64,000 nucleotides of DNA, taken from assembly GCF_019703515.2 (NCBI RefSeq), contig NC_059385.1, positions 26,764,001 through 26,828,000 on the forward strand, read 5' to 3'. The DNA is from Myxocyprinus asiaticus. Its lineage: Eukaryota; Chordata; Actinopteri; Cypriniformes; Catostomidae. The position numbers and the translations under genes are program-made. The notes beneath the pieces are model-generated. The model saw only the letters and a list, made by a program, of their open reading frames with translations. It searched no databases and had not been told where the DNA came from. This document shows positions 12,366 through 23,450 of this stretch, in pieces (the stretch's first letter is position 1; each line of letters opens with the position of its first letter).

Positions 12366-12734
12366 CTGGACAAGAATTGAAATTCATACAGGGTGGCACA
12401 TCTATATTCAAACCCCTTTGTGCATGCAGTTTAGATGTGTTCATCTGGAGATGTCTTGTTGAGTCACAATGGATTTCACATACAATCTAATCACTTGTGC
12501 AGAAATTAATGACTTTTGTAGCAGGTTGATGTCTCCATATGCATGTCTCCTGTCAGATTGTGTTCTTATTCTGTCACATGAATGGACTTGCCTGTGTGCC
12601 CATGTCATGCATCAATGGAAAATGTTTACTCTATGTAGACAAATTTGTGTTTAGTCAACACAATATTTCAGTTGTTGGCTGTGTGTTTCTGTGTTGTGTG
12701 TTGAACATGTAGGGCTTTACTGGTTGTTTAGATC
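12366..12734. other. Intergenic, no feature recognised
   Basis: No coding region or repeat structure is apparent. Confidence 0.5.
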
Positions 12735-12879
12735 AGTGTTACTATCAGAAATAATTAATAATTATTTCTTTAGTTATTAATTAACATTTAAATTAATTAA
12801 TTTAATCTAACTCATTAAAACCTCATATGGGGCTCCAGTAAATGTAGTGCGCTACGTTTAGGAGCGGGTTTGGTTATTA

Positions 12880-13130
12880 GCAATAATTAATAATTATCAA
12901 AGATAATTATTAATTATTAAAATCAATAGAACATTGATGAGAATCAAAGTTAGCTTTTTTAATCCTTTAAATCAACAATTATCAAAGATAATCACCAATC
13001 ATTAACATCTATGATACATTAATTAAAATTAACACTAGCTTACTGATCCTTCAAAATCAACAATCGTCAAAGATAATAATCAATTATCAAAAATCAATAG
13101 AATATTAATAAGGATTAACATTGACGGGGC
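12880..13130. repeat. Three-unit tandem repeat, period 85 bp
   Basis: The core TTATCAAAGATAAT occurs at 12894-12907 and 12979-12992 and, in diverged form, at 13064-13077. The spacing is 85 bp each time. The flanking AATCAATAGAA and CTTTAAATCAACAA segments repeat in register. Confidence 0.85.
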
Positions 13131-13476
13131 ACCACCCTGGAATCAGGGACTAATAACCAGATAGTATAACAGTCTCAATATTAGATTGTTTTCTTAGGAA
13201 AATCGACATCTGAAGAATATCGATTTTCGGGAAGAAAACAATGAATGAAGGCTTGAATCCGAGCACTGACATGCCGTCAGCATGACACAGGCATATGCAA
13301 AACAAACCAAAACACTTCTCTTTGTAATATAAACAAAGTTTATTTATGCAGTAATATCAATTAATAATTCATACAATGCAGTCAATAAACTTCCGATTTA
13401 CAACTACAAACTAAACAGTGATATGATTAGATATGGAAATCAAAATAATCCTATAACACATGAGGGTATGTGTGTG

Positions 13477-13477
<1 letters not shown>

Positions 13478-13509
<32 letters not shown>
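13478..13509. repeat. GT microsatellite
   Basis: An uninterrupted run of about 15 GT units. Confidence 0.95.
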
Positions 13510-13511
<2 letters not shown>

Positions 13512-14575
13512 GTACGAGAGAGAGAAAGAATTAAGTGATGGCCCCAAAGCCGATTTCATGATCGTGGGAGAGAAAGCAGATGTTAGTTTATCACTCAGAG
13601 ACGCGGTGGACGGCTCGTAAACCGTCCCGCGGTCTTTGATTCTTTAATGGATAAACTCAGTTTGCCGGTCTCACCCGCGATGGCGGAAATGCACAACAGT
13701 CCAATGTGGTTGGACTACAATACAGCAAATCAAATTTGTGATAATTAATACCCTGAGTATTAATAATGAGCGGACATGGCGGTCCGTAAACTGTACAAGC
13801 AAAAACCTTGATACACAAGAATAACACACTATAATATTCTATCTCTGCCCAGACGTAAACCTCTTACTTGAATCGCATGAGGACACAGGTAGAATGTGTG
13901 TTCATCCCTCCTTTAACTCCGACTCGGTTCCTCGAGGCTTGGGTGATGACGTTTCCTCGCTCTGTCGGCGGGCGGTACGGCTGCTGATTCTCGGCGGGCT
14001 AGCGGAGAAATTAGCAATGTCGACTTGATTGAAGATGGAAGAGAAATCTTTTCTCTCTTCACTTCTGCAGATCCGTTAGAGTGTTCGGTGGAACACAGAG
14101 TAATCTCAACTCGTCCAGCAAGATGGAGATTGTATGACCACAGTTTCAAGTCGGACGTTACTTCCTTGTGCCACGAGGATGCACCTGAGAGCAGCGATGA
14201 GCTGCGTCTACACACAGCGAGCAAAGTTGCTGGAAGCAAATCCCGGAAGCATTTCAGAGGTATTTCTACTCCTGATGATGTCATGGTTGAGGTGCGTTCT
14301 GTCGTGTGCCTCATCCAGTAGGAGTTGAGAGTTCGATCCTTTAGTGAGCAAGTTTTCATGGGATTTGTAGTCTGTTTTGGACTCCCTTTGTTTGATTTTG
14401 GTGCGGTTTTTATCAGTAAGATTTATGACTTGATATGGGGGCCTGAGTTAGGTTTTACAACTGTGTTAGGCCTGCCTTTGTCTTCTGTCTGAATACATGA
14501 GGCCCAATATACATATTTAACATATTCTTCATAGAGTAATGTAATTACAGTATCCCCGTGAGAGACTGCTACACA

Positions 14576-15062
14576 CTAATGGATAACCTGTTTGGGTTCA
14601 TTGAACTATAGTAACGTGCACATGCAAACTCTGTGCATAAATGCTGTATTTTTACTGGATTTACGCTTGACTCTGCGCTCATGTAAAAAAACAAAAAATG
14701 GAATTGTCACTTTTTAATCACAGAGTCCCAGTATTACTGATCTTTATAGGTCAGTGCTCACAAACAAGATCATCAAGAGTGTGCCAACGGGAATAGCAAA
14801 CTGATTTCAGCCAAATATCAAACATTAGCTCTGACACACAATTAATGTTGCCTGCTAGCTGGCTCTCTCACAATCAAATGAAAACCAACAGTCCTGTTTC
14901 ATTTCCAACCCGGATCGATTGATTGCATTCAGCCACAGGACGAATCCGATTAGAAAGGCCTAATTTGATTTTTGAGAGCAGAAGGACTCGAGGACAGCTT
15001 AATTGATTGGCCGAGACAGATGCCTCTCAAAATAAAACACTAAAGGAGTTTCAAGAAGCCTT
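14576..15062. other. Non-coding, no repeat recognised
   Basis: No gene is seen. The 14860-15030 part looks compositionally balanced and non-repetitive, with homeobox-like TAATTTGATT and GATTGATTGC words. It may be a conserved non-coding element, but this cannot be judged from one genome. Confidence 0.35.
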
Positions 15063-16208
15063 CAGGGTTTGGAGGGTTAATTTTAAAATGTACTCTAGAT
15101 AAAAAAAAATAATAATAATTAAAAAAAGCTGTAAAATGTTATTTGCAAGACATTCAGTTAGATTACTCACGGTCAGTAATGTAAACAAAATACTTTTGAT
15201 TACTTATTTAGCGCTGGAAGATTTTTTCACTTGTTTTGAATATAACAAGTGGAAAACTCTGTTAGTACAGTCAGACAAAATAAACGTATATTAAAAGTAC
15301 ATTATCTGAAAAAAGCCTAAATATCTTCTGTAGCGTTGCTTCAAGTACATTTTTCATGTCCTTGTGCTTAGCAGTCTTTTGACGTGGGGGTGTTTATTAA
15401 ATCATACTTTATTACTTAGAATTACATACTTTATCATACATATTAAATAATTATGTCAAATCCAACTTTTCACCCATAATAGCGCTCTCTGTCTGCTTGC
15501 ATGAATGTAACTTCTTAAGAAAATTTTTCACTGCTGTTTAAACGTTCCTCAGATTGCATCATTTATATGAATAAATGTTTTTCAACTGAATAGACTAAAT
15601 ATTAAAGGTGCTGTAAGCGATTTTTTTTTATGAAAAGTATGCAAAAAATGTTCCTACTTCCTTAAATATATTAATAAGTGTCCTGAGATATCTCACTGGT
15701 CTCTGTGACAGCTGTAGACTTTGTAAACAGCAAAAAAAAAATATGTCCACGGACACTGACGCTTTTCACCTGTCAATCATTTTGCTCGTTCTCATAGTGT
15801 TGTATATGAAGCGGATCATTGAGGCAGTGATTCATAATGTTTGTCAGTTGAGGTCGCTATTGTGCCACTGTTGAATTTGACAGCCACAGGAACAAACAAT
15901 GCTGCTATTTTGTTCGGTTTTGGTCTCAAAATTATTTTCATAGGGCGAGGTTTTGGAATGATGGGACGTGGCTAATTCAATGGCTCAGTCACGTGAAAGC
16001 TTCAGAACGCTAAAATCGCTTACACCTTTAAATGAAAGAAATAATATGCAAAATAGTCTCTTAAGTAATCAAGAACTTTTTTTTATGTAACTGTATTCTG
16101 ATTACCAACTATTTAAATATTTACTTTTATGGAATACAGATACTTATTTTCAATTTTTATTTTAAATACGTAATGTCGTTGCATGGATTCTATCACTCCC
16201 CAAACCTG
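15063..16208 (-). mobile_element. hAT-type non-autonomous element, copy 1
   Basis: The left end CAGGGTTTGGAGGG and right end CCCCAAACCTG form inverted termini. The sequence is an inverted, diverged relative of 49290-50406, sharing the terminal parts and internal words such as ACTTGTTTTGA. The flanking 8 bp GAAGCCTT and ATAGTCTT match at 5 of 8 positions, consistent with an old 8-bp hAT duplication. A MITE is nested inside at 15606-16027. It has no transposase and depends on another source. Confidence 0.65.
15606..16027 (+). mobile_element. MITE with TTAA target duplication
   Basis: The termini AGGTGCTGTAAGCGATTTT and AAAATCGCTTACACCT are inverted repeats, flanked on both sides by TTAA (15602-15605 and 16028-16031). 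The related hAT copy at 49290-50406 has the empty site: its sequence near 49450 reads, in complement, AAATATTAAATGAAAC with a single TTAA. So TTAA is a true duplication. TTAA targets are typical of piggyBac elements, although the AGGTG terminus is not the classic CCY form. A second, truncated relative lies at 53365-53695. Confidence 0.75.
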
Positions 16209-17799
16209 ATAGTCTTTAAGACAGGGTAAAAATTTAATAAAAGGGTAGATTCTGAAATGTATGTGCTGTATCTGTTTTCCATCCCGAAAAGATTCCAACC
16301 CTTTTATTATAACAGCTTAGAAATGAACATTTTGGTGCAACATGTAGTTTATGCCATCCAACAGTTTGATAAGCCTTTTTACAACAAAACCATTTATTAA
16401 AGCAGTGTCAGACAGAATCTGCAGAATGACTTCTGAAAAATACTATCCACAACACCTCTCAAATTAACTTGTGGATTATGCATACCAGGAACATTGATCA
16501 CAGCAGAGGATTTTGATGTCCGACAGTGAACAAATGGCGCTTCGTTGGCTGTAGCAGCGGTGCATTAAAGGACTATACGTAAAGAATTAAAGAGACAAAA
16601 CTTCTCAGAGAGAAAACCTGTTAGTGTGGAACACTGCACAAATATAGCTCCCTGTATTTATCTATTAATAATTGTATTTATTTAATGTTTTTCATTAAAT
16701 AAAAAAATCTATTTTTCATCACAATTTTAAAATAATTAAGAATCGCGATTTGTAACAGAATAAAAAAATTTTCCCAGCCCTACTGTGCAGCATCAGTCCA
16801 CTCCATCACTGCACGAAGACCAGAATCTGCTCTTTAAAATGCTGAAAGAGCGCTTGACTGCACAGCATGTCTGGATACAGTATATGCCTGGTTATAACAC
16901 TCTTCTCCATTAATTGATCATCATTTGATGAATTATTGCTGCCGTAATCGTTCTTTAATGTACACAAACATCTGTTTTATACAAAATTCCATTTACTGCC
17001 TGCTTTCTGCTTATGGTAATTTGCCATCAATTTTATTGCGTCAGGCAAATAGCGCAGACTTTTGTGAATAAGGTGCATTCTACTGTATAGTAAGCCCAAT
17101 TTGCATAGAAATGAGTCCTATTTGCTCTGAAAAGAATGACAATGACTTAATAGGCCTTTATCACACTTCCGAAGCTTCAGATTGCAGTGTTATTCAACTA
17201 CCATCAGAATCGGTATGGCAGTGTCAATAGTGTGGAATTATTGTGGTCTATTTATGTACAATTCATCTCAATTACTTAATATTACAGACCTGCCTCAGTT
17301 TTCAATCATTACTCAGGGATGATGAAGCAAATAAAAATTGTGTTTATATAAATAAAATGTTATTCAATGCATTTTATGATTTTAAAGGGGAGTGCGTATG
17401 TGAGTAAGCAGCACTTTGCAGATTCAAACTACTTTGCAAGAATATACAGTAGTACAATCAACAGTACATAAACCACATGAACAAGCACTGGGGGTATATT
17501 TCACAAAAAAAAAATAAAAATAAAAAAGATACGAGTAAATCGCATTGCTTTCAAGTCCTTGGTTTTAAATATAATCTCCAGGTATTTTATAAGGTCCATT
17601 TAAAAACATTCAAATAAAGGATTATTTCCACCCCAGAGTCCAATTAATGAAAATAACTGGTTCAAACCACTTAAACATGTAGTGATCCTCCCGGAGTCCC
17701 GGTTTGAGTGCAGTGATTGGGGAAGCGTTCACTAAATTGCAGTCATAAGGTTTTAGAAAACAGATTTTTCTAAAAATTTAGAAAACAGACATGAAAAGG
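16209..17799. other. Non-coding, mostly unrecognised
   Basis: No gene is seen. Near 16640-16788 the sequence ends in TTTTCCCAGCCCTAC, reminiscent of a hAT terminus, but no partner end is clear. The 16800-17200 part is non-repetitive with many AT-rich homeobox-like words (TTAATTGATCATCATTTGATG). It could be regulatory. Confidence 0.4.
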
Positions 17800-18170
17800 T
17801 GACTGTCTGCTACTACATCATACCCTCATGCCATCCCAGATGTGTATGACTTTCTTTCTTTTGCTGAACACAAATGAAGATTTTTAGAAGAATATTTCAG
17901 CTCTGTAGGTCCATACAATGCAAATGAATAGTTAAGAAAACTTTGAAGCTCCAAAAAGCACATAAAGGCAGCATAAAAGTAAACCATACGACTCCAGTGG
18001 TTAAATCCATATCTTCACAAGTGATATAATAGGTGTGGGTGAGAAACAGATCGATATTTAAGTCCTTTTTAACTGTAAATCTACACTACACAGCCCTCCT
18101 GCACGTTCACAAGAGTTCTTCTTCTTCTGATTTTACCGATTAGCATTCTTCGTGCATATTGCCACCTACT
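17800..18170 (+). mobile_element. Foldback MITE, partial copy
   Basis: Shares with 40268, 43893, 50660, 56636 and 62728 the words CCCTCATGCCATCCCAGATG, ACTCCAGTGGTTAAATCCAT and TATTGCCACCTACTGGG. Only the left half and centre remain. The family resembles Angel-type foldback MITEs of cyprinids; that name is from memory. Confidence 0.7.
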
Positions 18171-18599
18171 GGGTAGGGCTGGGCTATATGGAAAATAAAT
18201 TAAATCTCGAATTTTATCAAACTTATAGACGATTCATGATTCGATTTTTTCAACTTTTAAATGTACTCCAACGTGATTCAAATTGCATGTTCTTTATTAG
18301 AATGTAAGGCAACCTGGTTAGAGAAATCCAAGTTCTTTTCATTATAGGAAACAAAAGTGTGCAAGAACAATGTACAAATGCACCACAGGGGGAAGTTGTC
18401 AACAGAGTGTAAATGTAAAATAAATTAAAATCTAATAAACCCAGATGTTCAGAAATAATAGAATAAGAAAACTGCTAAATAATTGTGAGCCAGTGTAGGT
18501 ATTCATTTTATCTAAACCAAATTAATCTAGAAAGCTATCTAGAAATCAATATCTATAAATGATCAAGTTAATCTAGAGAGTACTCATTGTATATCAAAC
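18171..18599. other. AT-rich sequence with a possible hAT terminus
   Basis: Begins TAGGGCTGGGCTATATGG, a shape common at hAT element ends in fish. No matching opposite end was found. No coding region is present. Confidence 0.35.
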
Positions 18600-18985
18600 A
18601 ATTTGTGTGTATATTCAAAAACCCCTGCTGATAGTATGAACATAAATCAGTAGCAAAACTCGAGAGCTTGCATATTTGGATTTGAGAACTTGTACAATAA
18701 ATATGTGTACTCGTAAATTGAAATTTACACTCACAGCAACGATGTGAAAACGTGTAAAATAACAATTTGAAGTTGAATGTTGCAAACTGCACTCACAGAT
18801 AATAATTCAAAGCTTGTGTTTTGAATTCACAATTGCATAAAAGTAGTCACAAATGTGTAAAATGACATTCACATAAATACAACTACAGACACAAACTTGT
18901 ATTACACATTAACTTTTGCACTTTAATTCATTTTCGCAGTACAACCACAAATCAGCACTTACAACCTCTCAAATCTGGCTCTGCA
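18600..18985 (-). repeat. Inverted-repeat pair, left arm
   Basis: This is the reverse complement of 26640-26990 with clear but imperfect identity. Shared words include GCTTGCATATTTGGATTTGA, CACAAACTTGTATTACA and ACAACCTCTCAAATCTGGC. The two arms face each other across about 7.65 kb of nested elements. Confidence 0.8.
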
Positions 18986-18995
18986 ACAGAGGTCT

Positions 18996-19211
18996 GCCGG
19001 GCTGGAATGACGCACGCCCGGTCCCCAATCAGCCTGATGGGGCACGCGAGGGATAAAGGCGCCCGGGGACGACAGTTCGAGAGAGAGAGAATTACAGGCA
19101 GCTGCGCTGTGTGTTTATGGTTGTGTGTTTTTGGTTAAGTTGTTCATTAAATTATTATTTAAGTCGTCAAGCCGGTTCTCGCCTCCTCCTTTCCCACTGA
19201 ACCCCCTTACA
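18996..19211 (+). repeat. Left LTR of the TRIM-like element
   Basis: Begins GCCGGGCTGGAATGACGCAC and ends CCCCCTTACA. It contains a GA repeat (19079-19090). It is a direct repeat of 19937-20144. Confidence 0.85.
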
Positions 19212-19231
19212 CTGGTGCCGAAACCCGGGAG
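19212..19231 (+). other. Primer-binding site of the TRIM-like element
   Basis: TGGTGCCGAAACCCGGGA directly follows the left LTR and has the TGG start expected of a site complementary to a tRNA 3' CCA end. I have not assigned the tRNA. Confidence 0.65.
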
Positions 19232-19936
19232 GGAGGAGGGATTCCCGTCGCAGAGTCCTCGACACTGCTGTCCACCCAGGGGAGCATCGCTGCCATCCAG
19301 CGGGGGACGGAGTAGCCCGACCACCCGGACGTGGGGAACAGCCGCCGTCCGCGAGGCGAGTGGGGACTGGACTCCCCGACCGCCTGGAGCGATGGAGCCG
19401 CTGCCGGGGGCAGAGGAGTGCCCTGCCGTCCCCCGGCAATGCGGAGGGGTCGAGAGAAGACCGCCGTCCATGGGGGGAGGAGGGAAGCGACTCCCCGACC
19501 ACCTGGAGTGGTAGGGCCGCTGCCAGGGGCGGAGGAGTGTCCCCACGAGATGCCGGGAACGGGGAGGGGTGTTCTGTCCGCTGGGGGTCGGAGGTCTGAC
19601 TCCGGTCCGCCCGGGGAGGAGCGGCTGCCGTCCGCCTGAGAGGGTGGAGGAGTGATCGAGGACCACGCGACGGCGCATCAGAGAACCAGTGAGTTTCTTT
19701 TTCTCTCTCTCCTCTCTCTCTCTCTGTCACTCCGTGTTGGCCTTTCCCTTGCCTATTTTGTTTTTGTTGTTGTTTTTCCGCTCCTGTCTCCTCCCAGGTC
19801 AAGGAAGGTGGGGATGATCCGCCAGCAGTCGGGGCGCAAGGCACGCCCCCCGGAGAGGAAGGGGGGATGTACGTCATGCCGGGGGCTACCCGGCCTGAGG
19901 TAACTCCGGGAGGAGTGTAGAGCCGAGGAGGGTGGG

Positions 19937-20144
19937 GCCGGGCTGGAATGATGCACGCCCGGTCCCCAATCAGCCTGATGGGGCGCGCGAGGGATAAAGG
20001 CCAACAGTTCGAGAGAGAGAGAATTACAGGCAGCTGCGCTGTGTGTTTATGGTTGTGTGTTTTTGGTTAAGTTGTTCATTAAATTATTATTTAAGTCGTC
20101 AAGCCGGTTCTCGCCTCCTCCTTTCCCACTGAACCCCCCTTACA
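19937..20144 (+). repeat. Right LTR of the TRIM-like element
   Basis: A direct repeat of 18996-19211 with the same first bases and the same CTTACA end. It abuts the 3' end of a minus-strand LINE. Confidence 0.85.
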
Positions 20145-21332
20145 GTACATTATAAAATACAATATAGAATACACATACAATAAAATATTATATATAGTAT
20201 ATATAAAATGTACAGTAGGTTGTATTGTGCTCTATTGACATTCAGGCTGTTGGTTGATAGTAAGTTGCCAGTGTGTTGTTAAGAGAGAATATAATTTATG
20301 ACAGTCCAGTGTGAGATATAAGAGTAATAAAGTGCAGTGCTGATGTATTTTGATCATGAGAGATCAAGAGTTCAAAAGTCTGATTGCTTGGGGGAAGAAG
20401 TTGTAATGTAGTCGTCTGGTGCACGTCCTGATGCTGTGATACTGCCTGCCTGATGGTAGCAGTGAGAACAGCCCATGGCCCGGGTGGCTGGAGTCTCTGA
20501 TGATCCTCCGAGCTTTTTTCACACACCGCCTGGTATATATGTCCTGGAGGGAGGGAAGCTTACCTCCAATGATGTGTCTGGCAGTTCGCACCACCCTTTG
20601 CAGGGCTTTGCGATTGTGGACGGTGCTATTGCCATACCAGGCGGAGATGCAGCCAGTCAGGATGCTCTCTACAGTGCTGGTGTAGAACCGTGTGAGGATG
20701 TGGTGGTTCATTGCAAACTTCCTCAGCCGTCTCAGGAAGAAGAGGCGCTGATGAGCCTTCTTCACAATGGCCTCAGTGTGGACGGACCTTGTGAGTTCCT
20801 CAGTGATGTGGACACCCAGGAACTTGAAGCTGCTGACTCTCTCCACTGGTGCTCCAGTGATGGTGATGGGGCTGTGTTCTCTTTCTCTTCTCCTGAAGTC
20901 CACCACAAGCTCCGTTGTCTTACTGACATTGAGGGAGAGGTTGTGCTCCTGACACCAGTGTGTCAGAGTGTGCACCTCCTCTCTGTAGGCTGTTTCATCA
21001 TTGTCAGTGATCAGACCTACCACTGTCGTATCATCAGCAAACTTAATGATGGCATTGGAGCTGTGTGTTGCCACACAGTCATGTGTGTACAGGGAATACA
21101 GGAGTGGGCTGAGAACACAGCCCTGCGGGTCTCCAGTGTTGAGGGTCAGTGATGAGGAGATGTTGCTGCCCATTCTAACCACTTGGCGTCTGCTTGACAG
21201 GAAGTCCAGGATCCAGCTGCACAGTGAGCTGTTTAAGCCAAGAGCCCGGAGTTTCTCATCAAACTTGGAGGGCACTATGGTGTTGAATGCTGAGCTGTAG
21301 TCTACAAACAACATTCTCACATAAGTGAACAC
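20145..21332 (-). mobile_element. CR1/L2/Rex-type LINE, 5'-truncated copy
   Basis: The 3' UTR is at the left and matches the + strand 3' UTR of the copy at 51086-53361 (the TACAGTAGGTTGTATTG region here, its complement there). The coding part ends abruptly at 21332, where the DIRS copy B sequence begins. No 5' remainder appears beyond that DIRS element. The insertion is therefore either 5'-truncated or was cut by the DIRS event. Confidence 0.8.
20364..21332 (-). pseudogene. LINE reverse transcriptase, truncated
   Basis: A 322-codon frame covers the C-terminal two-thirds of the reverse transcriptase. [16 protein letters not shown] holds the first catalytic aspartate. [18 protein letters not shown] is the next conserved block, and [10 protein letters not shown] is the active-site box (codons at 21041 to 21030). 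The C-terminal segment has [20 protein letters not shown]. The frame is open, but the N-terminal endonuclease and finger region are absent. The enzyme normally copies LINE RNA at a nicked target. Confidence 0.85.
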
Positions 21333-21375
21333 TCCCCATAGCGTCAGCTTCCTGATGCAATGTCAATTGTACTGA

Positions 21376-21720
21376 GTCATAAGGGAACATCTCAGGTTAC
21401 TTGACTGTAACCCTTGTTCCCTGAAAAAGCGGAACGAGATGCTGTGCTTGATTAATGTGAATATGTGTGCTACACATCAATGAAATTGACTAGAACCTTT
21501 ATAGCTTCTATTGGTGACATCATCAGAATGCGCCAGTACCAGGGGCTATAAATAGATGTGCCACAGGTGCATCATCAGGTATATTTGTCTGAAGAGCAGT
21601 CCTGGGACATCCTCAGTGCGGCAATGAAGCGCAGCATCTCATTCCGCTTTTTCAGGAAACAAGGGTTACAGTCAAGTAAATCGAGACATTCCCTGTCAAA
21701 AGCTACACTTAATGCTGCGC
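21376..21720 (-). repeat. DIRS copy B right terminal repeat and internal complementary region
   Basis: GTTACTTGACTGTAACCC near 21395 recurs in inverted orientation near 21660 (GGGTTACAGTCAAGTAA). Next to it, TCCCTGTCAAAAGCTACACT near 21694 is the complement of the element left end at 25215-25250. This is the same two-ended complementary layout as in copy A. Confidence 0.75.
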
Positions 21721-21884
21721 TTGATTAAGCACTTATGGGAACGAGAATACCGCCACTGCACTGTTGGTGTCTGGACCCCTTACGGTTGTGTAGTGTGTGC
21801 TCACAAGAACGCGAAAGGTCTCAGACATGAGCTTGTGACGTTGACTCAAGGACGTGAGAGCCCGGAGTGGCATGAACATCCAAA

Positions 21885-22885
21885 CTATAAAATCTTATGA
21901 ACGTGTGCAGAGAGAACCAGCCTGCCGCATTACAAACATGCTGCAGAGGGGCACCCCCACCAAAGCTTTAGAAGAAGCGACCCCCCCTGGTAGAATGAGC
22001 CCTGATGCCTACTGGCGAAGCTTGAATGCATGCCTCATAGGCAAGGGCAATAGCATCCCTCACCCAATGTGACATTGTCTGTTTTGTGGCGGCCGCCCCC
22101 CTGTTACAGCCCCCATGACAAACGAATAGTTGCCCTGACTTACACCACCGGCTAGTACAGTGGACGTAGGCCTGAAGAGCATGGACTGGACACAGTCTGT
22201 GAAGTCTCTCCTGATCTGGCGTTGTGAACGCCGGAGGACAGAAGGCTTCAAGAGTGACCGGATGTACAGTCGAGAAAGGAACCTTAGGCAGGTAGTCAGG
22301 ATGAGGATGCAATATTGCTTTCGCCATTCCTGGGGCAAAGTCTAAGCAGGATGGCAAGACAGACAGAGCCTGCAAATCCTCAATTCTTTTTAAAGAAGTG
22401 ATAGCCATAAGAAAAAACATCTTTAGAGTCAGGAGCTTGTCAGACACCGACTCTAGTGGTTCAAAGGGGGTCTCAACCAGACCCTCAAGGACTATAGCTA
22501 AGTCCCATCAAGGGATCCTGGTTCTAACGGGATGCCTCAGTTGCATGGCCCCACGGACGAAGCGAGCAAGCAAAGGATGTTTCCCCAATGGCACCCCATC
22601 AATCAAGGCATGGCAAGCCGACAGAGCGGCCACATAAACCCTGAGAGTGGCGGGGCATGTGCCTGCTGATAATTTCTCCTGCAGGAAGTCCAGAACTGAA
22701 GCAATCTGGCAATTAGCTGGATTTGCATTATGTGCAGTGCACCACCTTTCAAAGTCACCCCATTTATTGGCATAACTTTTTCTGGTGGAAGGATCCCTAG
22801 CACTCAGAATGGTCTCAATAACTTCAGGTGAAAACCCAGTGTCCCTCAGTTGGTACCCTTCAGGGGTCAAACATGAAGGTTCCAC
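21885..22885 (-). pseudogene. DIRS copy B tyrosine recombinase (frameshifted)
   Basis: The core-binding part (22885 to 22508) reads DPSTRKSYANKWGDFERWC then SVLDFLQEKLSAGTCPATLR. After a stop, the catalytic part (22447 to 21968) has LCPVHALQAYVHCTSRW and the H-x-x-R motif in GIRAHSTRGG. The expected nucleophile tyrosine codon is at 21889-21887 in RFYSLD, in another frame, so one more frameshift separates it. The order and spacing match copy A. This is the best-preserved recombinase in the window but still inactive. Confidence 0.75.
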
Positions 22886-23450
22886 AGCTCGGGCTGGGGA
22901 TTAAATATTGTCCCCTGCGCTTGAGACAGAAAGTACCTCCTCTCCGGTATCGCCCAAGGCCTGCCGTCGAGGAGAGATATTATCTCCGAGAACCATACCC
23001 TGTTCGGCCAACACGGCGCTATCAGTAAGAGGCAAGATCCTTGTTGACGAACTCTGGCTAGAACTCCTGGGAGCAGAGAAACTGGAGGAAACGCATACAG
23101 GCGCATTTTGGGCCATGTATGCACCATCGCGTCCAGAGCCAGGGGGGCTGGGTGACTCAGAAAGAAGTAGAGGGGACATTGCGCTGTCTATTGGGAGGCG
23201 AAGAGGTCCACCTTTGCTTCGTAAAATCTTAACCAGATTTGTTTCATAACCTCGGGGTGGAGTTTCCATTCTCACGTTGGTATTTTTTGTCTGGACAGTA
23301 AATCAGCTCCCACATTCAGGCATCCAGGGATATATACTGCTTTGAGTGACAGGAGCTTGCCCTGGGCCCAAAGAAAAATCTGCCCGTTGAGGGGATGTTG
23401 GGTGTTCCGTGTCCTGAGCGACAACAGGAAGCATCGGGACACTCAACATT

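Larger units (their letters stand above)
12735..14575 (-). mobile_element. Candidate long LTR or other repeat, minus strand (uncertain)
   Basis: On the minus strand the block could run from TGTAGCAG (14573) to GTAACA (about 12740), a TG...CA frame. It has a CpG-rich half (13600-14330), a possible AATAAA-type signal (complement of TTTATTTATGCAG near 13338) and an 85-bp tandem array at the downstream end. Together these resemble a solo LTR. I find no second copy, no primer-binding site, no convincing target duplication and no retroviral coding sequence in the window. A CpG island with an adjacent AT-rich repeat is an equally fair reading. Confidence 0.25.
18996..20144 (+). mobile_element. Small non-autonomous LTR retrotransposon (TRIM-like)
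   Basis: Two direct long terminal repeats (18996-19211 and 19937-20144) are nearly identical apart from an 11-bp or so indel. A primer-binding-site-like TGGTGCCGAAACCCGGGA starts at 19213, one base after the left LTR. A purine-rich tract (GAGGAGGGTGGGG) precedes the right LTR. The 725-bp interior is GC-rich and carries no gag, protease, integrase or reverse transcriptase. Long open frames on both strands across it reflect GC content. It must borrow enzymes from an autonomous relative. No target duplication is evident. Confidence 0.8.

Noticed and set aside
13913..14359. 148-codon minus-strand frame in the CpG-rich block as a host exon
   Set aside because: No recognisable domain, competing frames on the other strand, and no splice context that I could support.
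12735..14575. Confident call of an endogenous retrovirus LTR
   Set aside because: No paired LTR, primer-binding site, target duplication or retroviral coding sequence is seen in the window, so it is kept only as a weak candidate.
19115..20004. Several long open frames on both strands
   Set aside because: GC-rich TRIM interior with few stop codons by composition. The frames overlap on both strands and show no domain.
20475..21300. Plus-strand frames of up to 225 codons
   Set aside because: They lie antisense to the LINE reverse transcriptase, which has recognisable motifs on the minus strand.
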